DNA of 50,936 nucleotides from Burkholderiales bacterium Ga0077547 (GTDB taxonomy: Bacteria > Pseudomonadota > Gammaproteobacteria > Burkholderiales > Burkholderiaceae_C), in contig LNEY01000024.1 in assembly GCA_001464195.1 (NCBI GenBank), forward strand, positions 1-50,936, written 5' to 3'. A model generated the notes under the pieces. The model saw only the letters and a list, made by a program, of their open reading frames with translations, ran no database searches and had not been told where the DNA came from. Of the stretch, positions 34,905-43,373 are shown piece by piece. Position 1 is the first letter of the stretch; each line of letters starts with the position of its first letter. The translations under genes and the position numbers were made by a program.

Positions 34905-35996
34905 ATGAGCCGCCGCATGGATCGCACCGTGGTGCTTGGGGCTGGGCTGATGGGCCGACTGCTCGCCTGCGAACTGGCGCGTGCGGGCCACGCCGTCGAT
35001 CTGTACGACGCCAGCGCGCAGCATGTGCCTGCCTCTGCGGCGCATGTCGCGGCAGCGATGCTCGCGCCGCTGGCCGAGTCGGCGGTCACTGAGCTGGGTG
35101 TCGTTCGCATGGGTTGCCACTCGCTGGTGCGTTGGCCCGAGTTGATCGCGACGCTCGGGGCGCCGGTGTACTTCCAGCAGCAGGGCACGTTGGTGCTGTG
35201 GCACCGGCAGGATGCAGCCGAAGCCACGCGATTCCAGCAGCAACTGGCGCTCACCGCCCGTTCGATGCCGCAGCTGCCTGCGGTCGAAGCTCTCGACTCC
35301 CGTGCAGTGGCGGGGTTGGAGCCGGCCATCGGTGAGCGCTTTGCGCAAGGCCTGTACTTGCCGGGTGAAGGCCAGCTCGACAACCGCGAACTGCTGGCCG
35401 CGCTGCTGCACCGCCTGCAGCGCCTCGATGTAGCGCTGCACTGGGACAGCCCGCGCTCGCCAGCCGACTTCGACGATCACGATGGCTGGCTGTTCGACTG
35501 CCGCGGTCTGGGGGCTCGCAGTGACTGGTCGGCGTTGCGGGGCGTGCGTGGCGAGGTGATCCGGGTGTATGCGCCTGAGGTCACGCTCTCCCGCCCCACA
35601 CGGCTCCTGCACCCACGCTACCCGCTGTACATCGCGCCGAAGCCGGGCGGTGTGTTCGTGATCGGTGCCACCGAGATCGAGTCCGACGACCTGTCACCGG
35701 CCAGCGTGCGATCGACGCTCGAGCTGCTGAGCGCGGCCTACACCGTGCACCCTGGCTTTGCCGAAGCGCGGGTGATCGAGATGGCTGCCCAGTGCCGGCC
35801 CACGCTGCGCGACAACCTCCCCGCGCTGCGCTGGCTGGGTCCGCGCCGCTTGCAGGTCAATGGCCTGTACCGCCACGGCTATCTGATTGCACCCGCGATG
35901 CTCGATGCGGTGATGCAATGCGTCGAGAGCGGCCACAGCGCGCTGGCCGGGCAGTTTGCGCTGCGCATTGAATCCGGCACCGGTGTCGCCACATGA
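34905..35996 (+). CDS. thiO: Glycine oxidase ThiO
   Basis: FAD-dependent glycine oxidase of 363 aa that makes iminoglycine (dehydroglycine) for the thiazole ring of thiamine. The nucleotide-binding LGAGLMGRLLA starts at residue 11; the C-terminal DAO segment includes GVFVIGATEIES and the flavin-contacting NGLYRHGYLIAPAM. It heads the thiO-thiS-thiG-thiE operon, and its stop overlaps thiS ATG (ATGA). A start at the second methionine (Met5) is also possible. Use of ThiO rather than ThiH implies oxygen-dependent thiazole synthesis. Confidence 0.92.
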   Translation: MSRRMDRTVVLGAGLMGRLLACELARAGHAVDLYDASAQHVPASAAHVAAAMLAPLAESAVTELGVVRMGCHSLVRWPELIATLGAPVYFQQQGTLVLWHRQDAAEATRFQQQLALTARSMPQLPAVEALDSRAVAGLEPAIGERFAQGLYLPGEGQLDNRELLAALLHRLQRLDVALHWDSPRSPADFDDHDGWLFDCRGLGARSDWSALRGVRGEVIRVYAPEVTLSRPTRLLHPRYPLYIAPKPGGVFVIGATEIESDDLSPASVRSTLELLSAAYTVHPGFAEARVIEMAAQCRPTLRDNLPALRWLGPRRLQVNGLYRHGYLIAPAMLDAVMQCVESGHSALAGQFALRIESGTGVAT

Positions 35997-36190
35997 AAGT
36001 CCACATCAACCATCAAGCGCATGAGCTGCCGACCGGTGCGACACTGGCCGATGCGATTGCTGTCTTGCAACCTGCTCCGCCGTTTGCCGCTGCCATCAAC
36101 ATGACTTTCGTGCCCAAGGCGCGCTACTGCGAGACGCCACTGCATGACGGCGACCGCATCGAGGTGATTGCGCCGGTCACCGGCGGCTGA
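35993..36190 (+). CDS. thiS: Thiamine sulfur carrier ThiS
   Basis: Ubiquitin-like sulfur carrier of 65 aa ending in the diglycine VTGG that becomes the thiocarboxylate sulfur donor for ThiG. VPKARYCET and HDGDRIEVIAPV are family segments. It overlaps thiO by 4 bases and lies 17 bases before thiG. The activating adenylyltransferase ThiF is not in the window. Confidence 0.93.
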   Translation: MKVHINHQAHELPTGATLADAIAVLQPAPPFAAAINMTFVPKARYCETPLHDGDRIEVIAPVTGG

Positions 36191-36207
36191 GGCGAGCCCC
36201 CATTTCA

Positions 36208-37038
36208 ATGAACACGTTGTCTGACATTCCCATCCCTGCGGTCCACGCTGCGGCCGATCCGTTGGTTCTCTATGGCCAGACGTTTGCCAGCCGGCTGATG
36301 CTCGGCACCTCGCGCTACCCCTCGCCGCAAGTGCTGGAAGACGCGGTGCGGCGCGCGCGGCCGGCGATGCTGACCGCGTCGCTGCGCCGTCAAGGCGCCA
36401 CGAATGCCGACGCCGGCAATGCGTTCTGGCAGTTGCTGCAAACCTTGGGTGTGCCGGTGCTGCCAAACACCGCCGGCTGCCATGGCCTCCAGGAGGTGAT
36501 CACCACCGCGCAGATGGCGCGTGAGGTGTTCGCCACGCCCTGGCTCAAGCTCGAACTGATCGGCGACGACTACACCCTGCAGCCCGACACGCTCAAGCTC
36601 GTCGAAGCGGCTGAATGGCTGATCAAGGACGGTTTCCAGGTGCTGCCGTATTGCACCGAAGACCTGGTGCTGTGCCAGCGGCTGGTCGATGTCGGCTGCC
36701 AGGCGGTGATGCCCTGGGCGGCGCCGATCGGCACCGGCCGCGGCCCGGTCAACCCGTATGCGATGCAGGTGCTGCGCGAGCGGCTGGGCGTGCCCATGAT
36801 CGTCGATGCTGGCCTGGGCCGGCCCTCGCACGCCTGCCAGGTCATGGAGTGGGGCTATGACGGCGTGCTGTTGAACACCGCGGTGGCGCTGGCGCAAGAC
36901 CCCGTGGGCATGGCGGGCGCGTTCGCCGATGCAGTACAGGCGGGTCGCAGTGCGTACCGCTGCGGTGCGATGAGTGAACAGCAGGCGGCGCAACCGAGCA
37001 CGCCGGTGCTGGGCACCCCGTTCTGGCACCACGCATGA
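36208..37038 (+). CDS. thiG: Thiazole synthase ThiG
   Basis: TIM-barrel thiazole synthase of 276 aa that joins deoxyxylulose phosphate, dehydroglycine and ThiS sulfur. The imine-forming Lys114 is in WLKLELIGDD, and phosphate-binding loops are in MPWAAPIGTGRG and VDAGLGRPSHA. The N terminus has LMLGTSRYPS, as usual. The stop overlaps the thiE ATG (ATGA). Length is normal, with a short extra C-terminal tail. Confidence 0.95.
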   Translation: MNTLSDIPIPAVHAAADPLVLYGQTFASRLMLGTSRYPSPQVLEDAVRRARPAMLTASLRRQGATNADAGNAFWQLLQTLGVPVLPNTAGCHGLQEVITTAQMAREVFATPWLKLELIGDDYTLQPDTLKLVEAAEWLIKDGFQVLPYCTEDLVLCQRLVDVGCQAVMPWAAPIGTGRGPVNPYAMQVLRERLGVPMIVDAGLGRPSHACQVMEWGYDGVLLNTAVALAQDPVGMAGAFADAVQAGRSAYRCGAMSEQQAAQPSTPVLGTPFWHHA

Positions 37039-37952
37039 GTGCCTCGGTCGATGCGATGGCGCAGGCCATTGTCGAGGCGCACCGCGCGGTGGTGGGGTTG
37101 CCTATCTCTGACGAATCGCCCACGCAGTATCACCACGCCGAACATGCTTACCGGGCCGCCAAGCAGGCGGCGCGTGCGCTGGGTTTCATCGAGATCGATG
37201 CCGAATGCGTCGCGTTGGCGTGGCGGGCTCGCACCGAGCGCACCGGCGACTTCGATGCCAGCACCTGGCCCGATCAGCCGGGCGACTTTGGCCTGGCGCC
37301 GCATCCCCGCGGCGACGCGTTCGCTGTTTGCCCGAAGTCACTCGGCCTGTATGCCGTGCTGCCCGATGCCGCCTGGGTGGGCAGCATGGCGCAGGCGGGG
37401 GTGCCCACGTTGCAGCTGCGATTCAAATCTGACGACGCCGCAGCCGTGCAACGCGAGGTGGACATCGCGGTCGAGGCCGTGCGCGGCACCGGTGCGCGCC
37501 TGTTCATCAACGACCACTGGGAGGCTGCGATCCGTGCCGGTGCCTATGGCGTGCATCTGGGCCAGGAAGACATCGCCGACGCCGACCTGAGTGCGATCCG
37601 CAGCGAAGGCCTGCGACTGGGACTCAGTACGCACGGCTACGCCGAGATGCTGCGTGTTGATCGCCTCAGCCCGAGCTACATCGCGATGGGCGCGGTCTAC
37701 CCGACCAACCTCAAGGTGATGCCGACCGCGCCGCAAGGGCCGGGCCGACTGGCCGCTTATGCGCGCCTGATGCGCGAACACGCGCTGGTCGCCATCGGTG
37801 GCATCGACGACGCGCGGTTGCCCGAGGTGTTGTCCAGCGGCGTGGGTTCAGTGGCGGTGGTGCGGGCGCTGGTGGCGGCTCCACAACCGGAGGCGGTCGC
37901 GGCAAAATGGCAGGCTTTGATCGAGGCGGCCACAGCCGCGCGGCCGCGCTGA
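37035..37952 (+). CDS. thiE: Thiamine phosphate synthase ThiE with N-terminal extension
   Basis: Thiamine phosphate synthase domain in the C-terminal two thirds (about 105-300): LQLRFK, LFINDHWEAAIRAGAYGVHLGQED, GLSTHGYAEM, IAMGAVYPTNLK and LVAIGGIDD, covering pyrimidine- and phosphate-binding loops. The whole protein is 305 aa, against about 210 for a bare ThiE. The first 100 or so residues have no recognised domain; similar long forms are common in Burkholderiales. It closes the thi operon. Confidence 0.92.
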   Translation: MSASVDAMAQAIVEAHRAVVGLPISDESPTQYHHAEHAYRAAKQAARALGFIEIDAECVALAWRARTERTGDFDASTWPDQPGDFGLAPHPRGDAFAVCPKSLGLYAVLPDAAWVGSMAQAGVPTLQLRFKSDDAAAVQREVDIAVEAVRGTGARLFINDHWEAAIRAGAYGVHLGQEDIADADLSAIRSEGLRLGLSTHGYAEMLRVDRLSPSYIAMGAVYPTNLKVMPTAPQGPGRLAAYARLMREHALVAIGGIDDARLPEVLSSGVGSVAVVRALVAAPQPEAVAAKWQALIEAATAARPR

Positions 37953-37969
37953 GCACTCCAGGAATCTGC

Positions 37970-38695
37970 ATGAACACCGACACCTCATCCGACACCACCG
38001 ATGAACCCCTGAAAGTCCTCGCCTTCGATGTCTTTGGCACCGTGGTCGATTGGCACAGCGGTATCGCCCGCGCCGTCGATAAGTTGGGCCTGGCGGTCGA
38101 CGGCGACACCTTCGCCCGCGAATGGCGCGCGGGCTACAAGCCGGCCCTGGCGCGCGTCAATGCGGGCGGCCAAGGCTGGACCCGCTTCGACCACCTGCAC
38201 CTGCAGATGCTCGACGAGCTGCTGGCCCGCCACGGCATCACCCACCTCAGCGACGAGCAAAAGCTCGAGCTGAACAGCACCTGGGAACAGCTCGATCCCT
38301 GGCCCGACGCGATCGAAGGCCTGACGCGGCTGAAAGAGGCGTACACCATCTGCTCGCTCTCGAACGGCAATCTCGGCTTGCTGTTCAAGATGGCGCAGCG
38401 CGCCGGCCTGCCGTGGGACACGATCCTGTCGGCCGAAACCTTCCACGTGTACAAGCCCGACCCCAAGCTGTACCGCGGCGTGGCCCACGTCTGCGATGTG
38501 CAGCCGCACCAGGTGATGATGGTGGCTGCGCACCAGGACGATCTCGATGCCGCCCGCGGCTGCGGTCTGCAGACGGCCTACATCGACCGCCCGCGCGAGT
38601 TCGGACCCAACTGCCCCAACCCCGATCGGCCCGATCCTGCGAACACCCGGTTCGCCACCAGCCTCATTGAGCTGGCTGAGCAACTCGGCTGTTGA
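37970..38695 (+). CDS. Haloacid dehalogenase, type II
   Basis: HAD-superfamily enzyme of 241 aa resembling (S)-2-haloacid dehalogenase, which replaces the halogen of 2-haloalkanoates with hydroxyl. The nucleophile is Asp20 in AFDVFGTVVDWHSG. Later motifs are SLSNGN (motif II), the lysine in VYKPDPKLY (motif III) and VAAHQDDLDAA (motif IV), matching type II dehalogenases. ATG 37970 has AGGA 6-9 bases upstream. Many homologs have uncertain substrates, so a general HAD phosphatase-like role cannot be excluded. It stands 17 bases after thiE, possibly by chance. Confidence 0.87.
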   Translation: MNTDTSSDTTDEPLKVLAFDVFGTVVDWHSGIARAVDKLGLAVDGDTFAREWRAGYKPALARVNAGGQGWTRFDHLHLQMLDELLARHGITHLSDEQKLELNSTWEQLDPWPDAIEGLTRLKEAYTICSLSNGNLGLLFKMAQRAGLPWDTILSAETFHVYKPDPKLYRGVAHVCDVQPHQVMMVAAHQDDLDAARGCGLQTAYIDRPREFGPNCPNPDRPDPANTRFATSLIELAEQLGC

Positions 38696-38713
38696 TCGCG
38701 ACCTCAGAACGCC

Positions 38714-39820
38714 GTGCGTCCTGCCACGCCACCGACCACCGAAGACACCACGCGTGTGGACGACCTGCGCATAGGCGCCGTGCGGCCGCTGATTTCACCG
38801 GCGCTGCTGCTGGACGAATTGCCCATGCCTGCGACGGCACAGGCCCTGGTGTGCGAGGCGCGTGATGCGGTGGCGGCGGTGCTCAACGGGGCGGACGACC
38901 GGCTGATCGTGGTCGTCGGGCCGTGCTCGATCCACGACCATGGCGAAGCCCTCGATTACGCGCGTCGTTTGAAGGTGCTGGCCGATGAGCTTCGCAGCGA
39001 ACTGTTGGTGGTGATGCGGGTGTACTTCGAGAAGCCGCGCACCACGGTCGGCTGGAAGGGCTACATCAACGACCCGCGGCTGGACGGCAGCTTTCGCATC
39101 AACGAAGGCCTGCGCCGCGCGCGGGGCCTGTTGCTCGACATCGCCCAGATCGGCCTGCCGGCAGGCACCGAGTACCTGGATCTTTTGAGCCCACAGTACA
39201 TCTCCGATCTGGTGTCCTGGGGTGCGATCGGTGCGCGCACCACCGAGAGCCAGAGCCACCGGCAGCTGGCCTCCGGCCTGTCGTGCCCCGTCGGCTTCAA
39301 GAACGGCACCGATGGCGGCGTGCGCGTGGCCGCCGACGCGGTGGTCGCGGCCCGGGCACCGCACGCCTTCATGGGCATGACGAAGATGGGCCAGGCCGCC
39401 ATCTTCGAGACGCGCGGCAACGCCGACTGCCACGTGATCCTGCGCGGCGGCAAGAAGCCCAACTACCGCGCGGCCGATGTGGCGGAGGCTTGCGCAGTGT
39501 TGCGAGGAGCAGGCCTGCGCGAACAGGTCATGATCGACTGCTCGCATGCCAATTCCGAAAAGCGCCACCAACGGCAGACCGAGGTGGCGCAAGACGTCGC
39601 CGCGCAACTGGCCGCAGGCGAACAACGCATCACCGGCGTCATGATCGAAAGCCATCTGGAAGCCGGGCGGCAGGATCTGATCCCCGGCCAGGCGCTGGCG
39701 CGAGGTGTCTCGATCACCGATGCCTGCCTCGGTTGGGCCGACACCGAGCCGGTGCTGCGTCTGCTGGCGCAAGCGGTGAAAGGCCGCCGTGGTGAGGTTG
39801 CGGCTGGTGCGTCCCATTGA
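38714..39820 (+). CDS. 3-deoxy-7-phosphoheptulonate (DAHP) synthase, class I
   Basis: First enzyme of the shikimate pathway, joining phosphoenolpyruvate and erythrose 4-phosphate; 368 aa, close to AroF/AroG/AroH of E. coli. Signature stretches are VVGPCSIHD (metal- and PEP-site), MRVYFEKPRTTVGWKG, GARTTESQSHR, PVGFKNGTDG, DCSHANSEK and GVMIESHLEAG. The best start is GTG 38714; the next in-frame ATG would remove about 37 residues. Which aromatic amino acid inhibits it cannot be told from the sequence, so no letter is assigned. Confidence 0.94.
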   Translation: MRPATPPTTEDTTRVDDLRIGAVRPLISPALLLDELPMPATAQALVCEARDAVAAVLNGADDRLIVVVGPCSIHDHGEALDYARRLKVLADELRSELLVVMRVYFEKPRTTVGWKGYINDPRLDGSFRINEGLRRARGLLLDIAQIGLPAGTEYLDLLSPQYISDLVSWGAIGARTTESQSHRQLASGLSCPVGFKNGTDGGVRVAADAVVAARAPHAFMGMTKMGQAAIFETRGNADCHVILRGGKKPNYRAADVAEACAVLRGAGLREQVMIDCSHANSEKRHQRQTEVAQDVAAQLAAGEQRITGVMIESHLEAGRQDLIPGQALARGVSITDACLGWADTEPVLRLLAQAVKGRRGEVAAGASH

Positions 39821-39870
39821 GATGGGACATGAACTGCGCAACCGATTTCGCAACGAGTTCCCAAACTCTG

Positions 39871-39899
39871 CTTCCAGGCGCACCGGAGCCCGTTATACT
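39871..39899 (+). promoter_or_regulatory. Likely sigma-70 promoter of tRNA-Asn
   Basis: A good -10 hexamer TATACT at 39894-39899 lies 10 bases before the mature tRNA 5' end. A weaker -35 candidate (CTTCCA or TTCCAG near 39871) lies 16-17 bases further upstream. Distance and sequence suit a stable-RNA promoter. Confidence 0.5.
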
Positions 39900-39909
39900 C
39901 GTGGGCTGT

Positions 39910-39985
39910 TCCTCGATAGCTCAGTCGGTAGAGCGCCGGACTGTTAATCCGTAGGTCCCTGGTTCGAGCCCAGGTCGGGGAGCCA
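39910..39985 (+). tRNA. tRNA-Asn (anticodon GTT)
   Basis: A 76-base tRNA with encoded CCA (39983-39985). The acceptor stem pairs TCCTCGA with TCGGGGA (one G-T pair), the D arm has AGCTCAGTCGGTAGAGC, and the anticodon loop CTGTTAA gives GTT at 39943-39945. The T arm has GGTTCGAGCC. All arms fold normally, and a terminator follows. Confidence 0.96.
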
Positions 39986-39996
39986 AGATATGCAAG

Positions 39997-40024
39997 GCCT
40001 CGCACGAAAGTGCGGGGCTTTTTG
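39997..40024 (+). terminator. Intrinsic terminator after tRNA-Asn
   Basis: GCCTCGCAC (39997-40005) and GTGCGGGGC (40010-40018) form a 9-base stem with one T-G pair and a stable GAAA loop, followed by TTTTTT-rich sequence (40019-40030). It terminates the tRNA transcript and, read on the other strand, lies just past the modC stop. Confidence 0.85.
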
Positions 40025-40040
40025 CTTTTTTGTCCTTCTC

Positions 40041-41129
40041 TCAGCCGCTCCGCATCAGTGCGGCGCCCTTGATCTGCGCGTGCAGCGTGTCGCCTGGTTG
40101 CAGGTTCAGCGCGTCCAGGCTTCGGCTGGTGATGCGCGCCAGCAGGGTCCAGTGACCTGGTTGTGCGTTGTGCCCCACTCGCAGGCTGAGCAGTGCGGTG
40201 CCGGGCTCGCGCTGCACGTGCTCCAGCACCACGGGCAGCACGTTGAGGATGCTGGTCTCGATGGGCGGCTGCCGCGTGACGCTCACATCGCGGGCCAGGA
40301 TGCGCGCGCGCACGGGCTGGCCTGGCTGTGCTGGCGACTGACCCACCCACAGCGAGCTGCCCTGGTACGCGATGCGTGTCATGCGGTGCAACTCGTCGTG
40401 CTCCGCCACCTCTGCAGTGATCACCACACCGGCATCGTCCAGCTGTGCGAGGGGCAGATCGGTGCGCGCCATCAACTCGCTCAGCGGGCCGGCCGCCTCC
40501 ACGTGGCCGTCGCGCATCAGCACGAGATGGTCGGCCAGTCGAGCCACCTCGTCCATCGCATGGGTGACGTAGACGATGGGCAGCGACAGTTCGCGGGGCA
40601 GACGCTCCAGGTAGGGCAGGATCTCGGCCTTGCGTGCCGCGTCCAGCGCGGCCAGTGGTTCGTCCATCAGCAGCAGCCGCGCGCCGGTGGCCAGGGCGCG
40701 GGCGATCGCCACGCGCTGCCGTTCTCCGCCTGACAGCGTGGCGGGGCGTCGCGTTTGCAGGTGCCCGATGCCCAGCAGTTCAATCACCGCTTCCAGCGCG
40801 ATGCGATCACGCTCACCTGCGGCGCGCTTTCGTCCGTAGTTCAGGTTGCCGCGCACATCGAGGTGCGGGAAGAGTGCCGCGTCCTGGATCACGTAGCCGA
40901 GCGGCCGGCGGTGCGTGGGCACGAAGCATCCGGTGGCGTCGTCCTGCCAGACCTCGTCGTCCAGCGCCACGCGTCCTGCGGCGTGCTGCAGCCCGGCCAG
41001 TGCCCGCAGCACGCTGGTCTTTCCGCAGCCTGAGGGGCCGAACAGCGCGGTGATGCCACGCGATGGCAGCGCAAGCGTGACATCAAGGAGAAAGTCTCGC
41101 CGCTGCAGGCGCAAGCGGGCGTCGATCAT
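40041..41129 (-). CDS. modC: Molybdate ABC transporter ATP-binding protein ModC
   Basis: ATPase of 362 aa that powers molybdate import. Walker A is GPSGCGKT (31-38), the ABC signature is LSGGERQRVAIARAL, and Walker B is LLLMDEPLAALD. The C-terminal third carries a molybdate-binding Mop/TOBE domain with the LRVGHNAQPGHWTLLARIT stretch. The ATG overlaps the modB stop (ATGA). It is the last gene of the modABC operon. Confidence 0.94.
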   Translation of the reverse strand: MIDARLRLQRRDFLLDVTLALPSRGITALFGPSGCGKTSVLRALAGLQHAAGRVALDDEVWQDDATGCFVPTHRRPLGYVIQDAALFPHLDVRGNLNYGRKRAAGERDRIALEAVIELLGIGHLQTRRPATLSGGERQRVAIARALATGARLLLMDEPLAALDAARKAEILPYLERLPRELSLPIVYVTHAMDEVARLADHLVLMRDGHVEAAGPLSELMARTDLPLAQLDDAGVVITAEVAEHDELHRMTRIAYQGSSLWVGQSPAQPGQPVRARILARDVSVTRQPPIETSILNVLPVVLEHVQREPGTALLSLRVGHNAQPGHWTLLARITSRSLDALNLQPGDTLHAQIKGAALMRSG

Positions 41130-41815
41130 CGGGCGGGCTGCACGTCGTCGTCGCGCACCGGCCGGTTGACCACGTACAGCGTCACCAGCACCACCAGCGC
41201 AAACACCACCATGCCACCGGCCAGCCGATGCGCCTCGGCGAATTCGGCGGCCTCGACGTGGTCGTACAGCGCCACCGACAGCACACGCGTCTCGCCCGGG
41301 ATGTTGCCCCCGACCATCAGCACCACACCGAACTCACCCACGGTGTGCGCAAAGCCCAATACGCTGGCGGTGACGAAGCCGGGTCGCGCCAGCGGCAGCC
41401 CGATGCTCACGAAACGGTCCCACGGCGAAGCGCGCAGGGTCGCGGCGGCTTCCAGCAGGCGTTCAGGAATGGCTTCGAAGGCCTGTTGCAGTGGCTGCAC
41501 GACAAAGGGCATCGAGTACAGCACCGACGCCACGACCAGGCCACTGAAGGTAAAGGGCAGGCGGCCGATGCCCAGCCATTGCGTGAACTGCCCGACCGGC
41601 CCCTGAGGCCCCATCAGCAGCAGCAAATAGAAGCCCAGCACCGTGGGCGGCAGCACCAGCGGCATCGCCACCAGCGAAGCCCACAGCGGCTTCCACGCCG
41701 ATCGGGTGCGGGCCAGCCACCAGGCGAGCGGTGTGCCGATCAGCAGCAGCAGCAGCGTGCTCAGGCCCGCCAGCTTGGCGGTGAGCTGGATCGCCGACCA
41801 GGTCTCGGCGCTCAC
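41126..41815 (-). CDS. modB: Molybdate ABC transporter permease ModB
   Basis: Inner-membrane permease of 229 aa, the normal length, with about five hydrophobic segments. The cytoplasmic EAA loop is visible as EAAATLRASPWDRFVSIGLPLARPG; the later GEFGVVLMVGGNIPGET is typical for ModB. It starts with GTG at 41815, 31 bases after modA, and overlaps modC. Confidence 0.93.
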   Translation of the reverse strand: MSAETWSAIQLTAKLAGLSTLLLLLIGTPLAWWLARTRSAWKPLWASLVAMPLVLPPTVLGFYLLLLMGPQGPVGQFTQWLGIGRLPFTFSGLVVASVLYSMPFVVQPLQQAFEAIPERLLEAAATLRASPWDRFVSIGLPLARPGFVTASVLGFAHTVGEFGVVLMVGGNIPGETRVLSVALYDHVEAAEFAEAHRLAGGMVVFALVVLVTLYVVNRPVRDDDVQPAR

Positions 41816-41846
41816 GTGACGGCGGCCTGCACGAGTCTGAATCGGC

Positions 41847-42611
41847 TCATGGGCCGTAGCCGTACGACCGGATCACCGCCTGGGCTGCCGGCGTCTTCAG
41901 ATAAGCCAGCAATGCCGCGGCGGCCGGGCTTTTCTCGCCCATCTTCAGCAGCACCGCGTCCTGGCGGATCTCGCCGTACAGGGATGGCGGCACGAGCCAA
42001 TAGGAGCCTGTGGTCGGCGTGCCAGGCACGGCCACCTGCGACAGCGCGACGAAGCCCAACTCGGCATTTCCAGTCGCAACGAATTGGTAAGCCTGCGCGA
42101 TGCTTTCCGCGGTCACCAGTTTTGGTGCCACCGCTACACTCAGTCCGCGTGCCTTCAGCACCTCGACACCGGCTCGGCCGTAGGGCGCAATCTTCGGGTT
42201 CGCGATCGCCAGGTGCGCGTAGTTGCCGGTGGCGAGCACGGCGCCCTGGTCGTCGACATAGCCGGGCTGCGCGCTCCACAGCACCAGCTTGCCGATGGCG
42301 TAGGTGAACTGGCTGCGGGGCACGCCGTAACCCTCGGCAATCAGCTTGCGCGGGGTCTCGTCGTCCGCTGCGATCAACACCTCGAACGGTGCGCCGAAGA
42401 CGATCTGTGAGTAGAACTTGCCCGTGGCGCCCGACGACACCTTCAAGGTGTGGCCCGTGGCTGCGGAAAAGCCCTCACCGATTTTCGCCAGCGGCCCGGC
42501 AAAGTTGGCGGCCACGGCGACGGACACCTCATCGGCATTCGCGTGCAATGCCATGGCGCAAGAGGCGGCCGCAATCCACGTGGGCAGTATCGAGAGCTTC
42601 AGTGTCTCCAC
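41847..42611 (-). CDS. modA: Molybdate-binding periplasmic protein ModA
   Basis: Periplasmic molybdate-binding protein of 254 aa with a signal peptide cleaved near HANA-DE. The mature protein begins VSVAVAANFAGPLAKIG and has FKVSSG-like KVSSGATGKFYSQI, both oxyanion-binding segments of the family. It starts with GTG at 42611, supported by GGAGG about 8 bases upstream; no ATG fits. No ModE-type operator was seen in front of it. Confidence 0.93.
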   Translation of the reverse strand: METLKLSILPTWIAAASCAMALHANADEVSVAVAANFAGPLAKIGEGFSAATGHTLKVSSGATGKFYSQIVFGAPFEVLIAADDETPRKLIAEGYGVPRSQFTYAIGKLVLWSAQPGYVDDQGAVLATGNYAHLAIANPKIAPYGRAGVEVLKARGLSVAVAPKLVTAESIAQAYQFVATGNAELGFVALSQVAVPGTPTTGSYWLVPPSLYGEIRQDAVLLKMGEKSPAAAALLAYLKTPAAQAVIRSYGYGP

Positions 42612-42676
42612 GAATGGGCCTCCGCGCGTCTCAATCGATCACCGCGAGGATCGCTTCAGGGACAAGGCCCCCGGCG

Positions 42677-43018
42677 TCATTCGCCTGGGGGACGAGGGTG
42701 CAGCGAAAACTTGCCCAGCAGCTTGGACGCCTGCATCTCGGCCGACACCGCACTGTCGAGTGAAGAGCGCGACAGTCCGGACGACTCGTAATGCATGTTT
42801 TCGTACAACTCGGCGGTTGACGGATAGGTGTTCAGCACGGCGGTCAATGCAGTGTCAGGCAGGTTGGCCGACAAGGCTTTCTTGAGCCGAGACACCACGA
42901 TCTGGTACTGAGCCGCATCGATCGGATCACCGCTGCGATCGATGCGCTCGAGCAAATGCGCGAGCGCCACGGCGGTGTTGACGGAACTGCGCGGCGTTTG
43001 AACCTTCGGTGCGGACAT
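42677..43018 (-). CDS. Small hypothetical protein upstream of modA
   Basis: Not recognised. A 113-aa soluble protein, mostly helical in appearance, with IDAAQYQIVVSRLKKAL, then LYENMHYESSGLSRSSLD. ATG 43018 is chosen over two upstream ATGs because AGGAG lies 7 bases before it. It lies 65 bases upstream of modA on the same strand. Its stop falls inside a GC-rich imperfect hairpin (42668-42690). Codon use matches neighbours, so it is likely a real gene. No function is proposed. Confidence 0.6.
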   Translation of the reverse strand: MSAPKVQTPRSSVNTAVALAHLLERIDRSGDPIDAAQYQIVVSRLKKALSANLPDTALTAVLNTYPSTAELYENMHYESSGLSRSSLDSAVSAEMQASKLLGKFSLHPRPPGE

Positions 43019-43373
43019 GCTGGACTCCTGTGCTGTCGATGACATCGGGATGTCATGCACATGCGGACGGCTGGCGGAAAGTCAAGCGGCCGGGGTGGCC
43101 ACGGCGAGGCTTGGTACGCCGGTCGCCATGCGCCACCCTGCGCCGTCTGGATCAGGCGGACGCTTGAGACGCCGTGTTGCTCGCCGGCTGCTTGTCGCTG
43201 CCTGCGGCATGGCGCTGCTTGGCTTGACGTTTCAGGTCCTTCGCCCGCTTTTGTTTCTGTCGGCGGATGCCGCGGTCTTTGTCAGCGCTCATGAGGTTCT
43301 CTTGTGTAAGGTTGGGGGAGAGTCACGGGTGGGCGCCGGATAGCAGGCAGCCACCTCATGCCATCATTTGAGC
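43019..43373. other. Intergenic stretch, mostly without assigned function
   Basis: Between the divergent genes at 43018 and 43374. The only plausible content I see is a 46-codon basic ORF on the minus strand (43152-43292, listed separately). A plus-strand frame at 43017-43343 looks like a shadow, because its start lies inside the ribosome-binding region of the minus-strand gene. Confidence 0.4.
43152..43292 (-). CDS. Possible 46-residue lysine/arginine-rich protein
   Basis: ATG 43292 opens a 46-codon frame ending at TGA 43152. The N-terminal 28 residues are strongly basic (MSADKDRGIRRQKQKRAK, then KRQAKQRH), followed by a small polar, alanine- and serine-rich tail. A weak AAGAGAA lies about 8 bases upstream. 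The composition is like nucleic-acid-associated small proteins, and the frame is compatible with real coding use. No family recognised. Confidence 0.4.
   Translation of the reverse strand: MSADKDRGIRRQKQKRAKDLKRQAKQRHAAGSDKQPASNTASQASA

Noticed and set aside
39910..39985. tRNA-Asn as an integration site for a mobile element
   Set aside because: No integrase, no repeated tRNA 3' end and no composition change in the flanking modABC or aromatic synthesis genes.
42668..42690. Terminator at the end of the small gene upstream of modA
   Set aside because: The GC-rich hairpin has a bulge, overlaps the stop codon and is not followed by a T-run on the minus strand.
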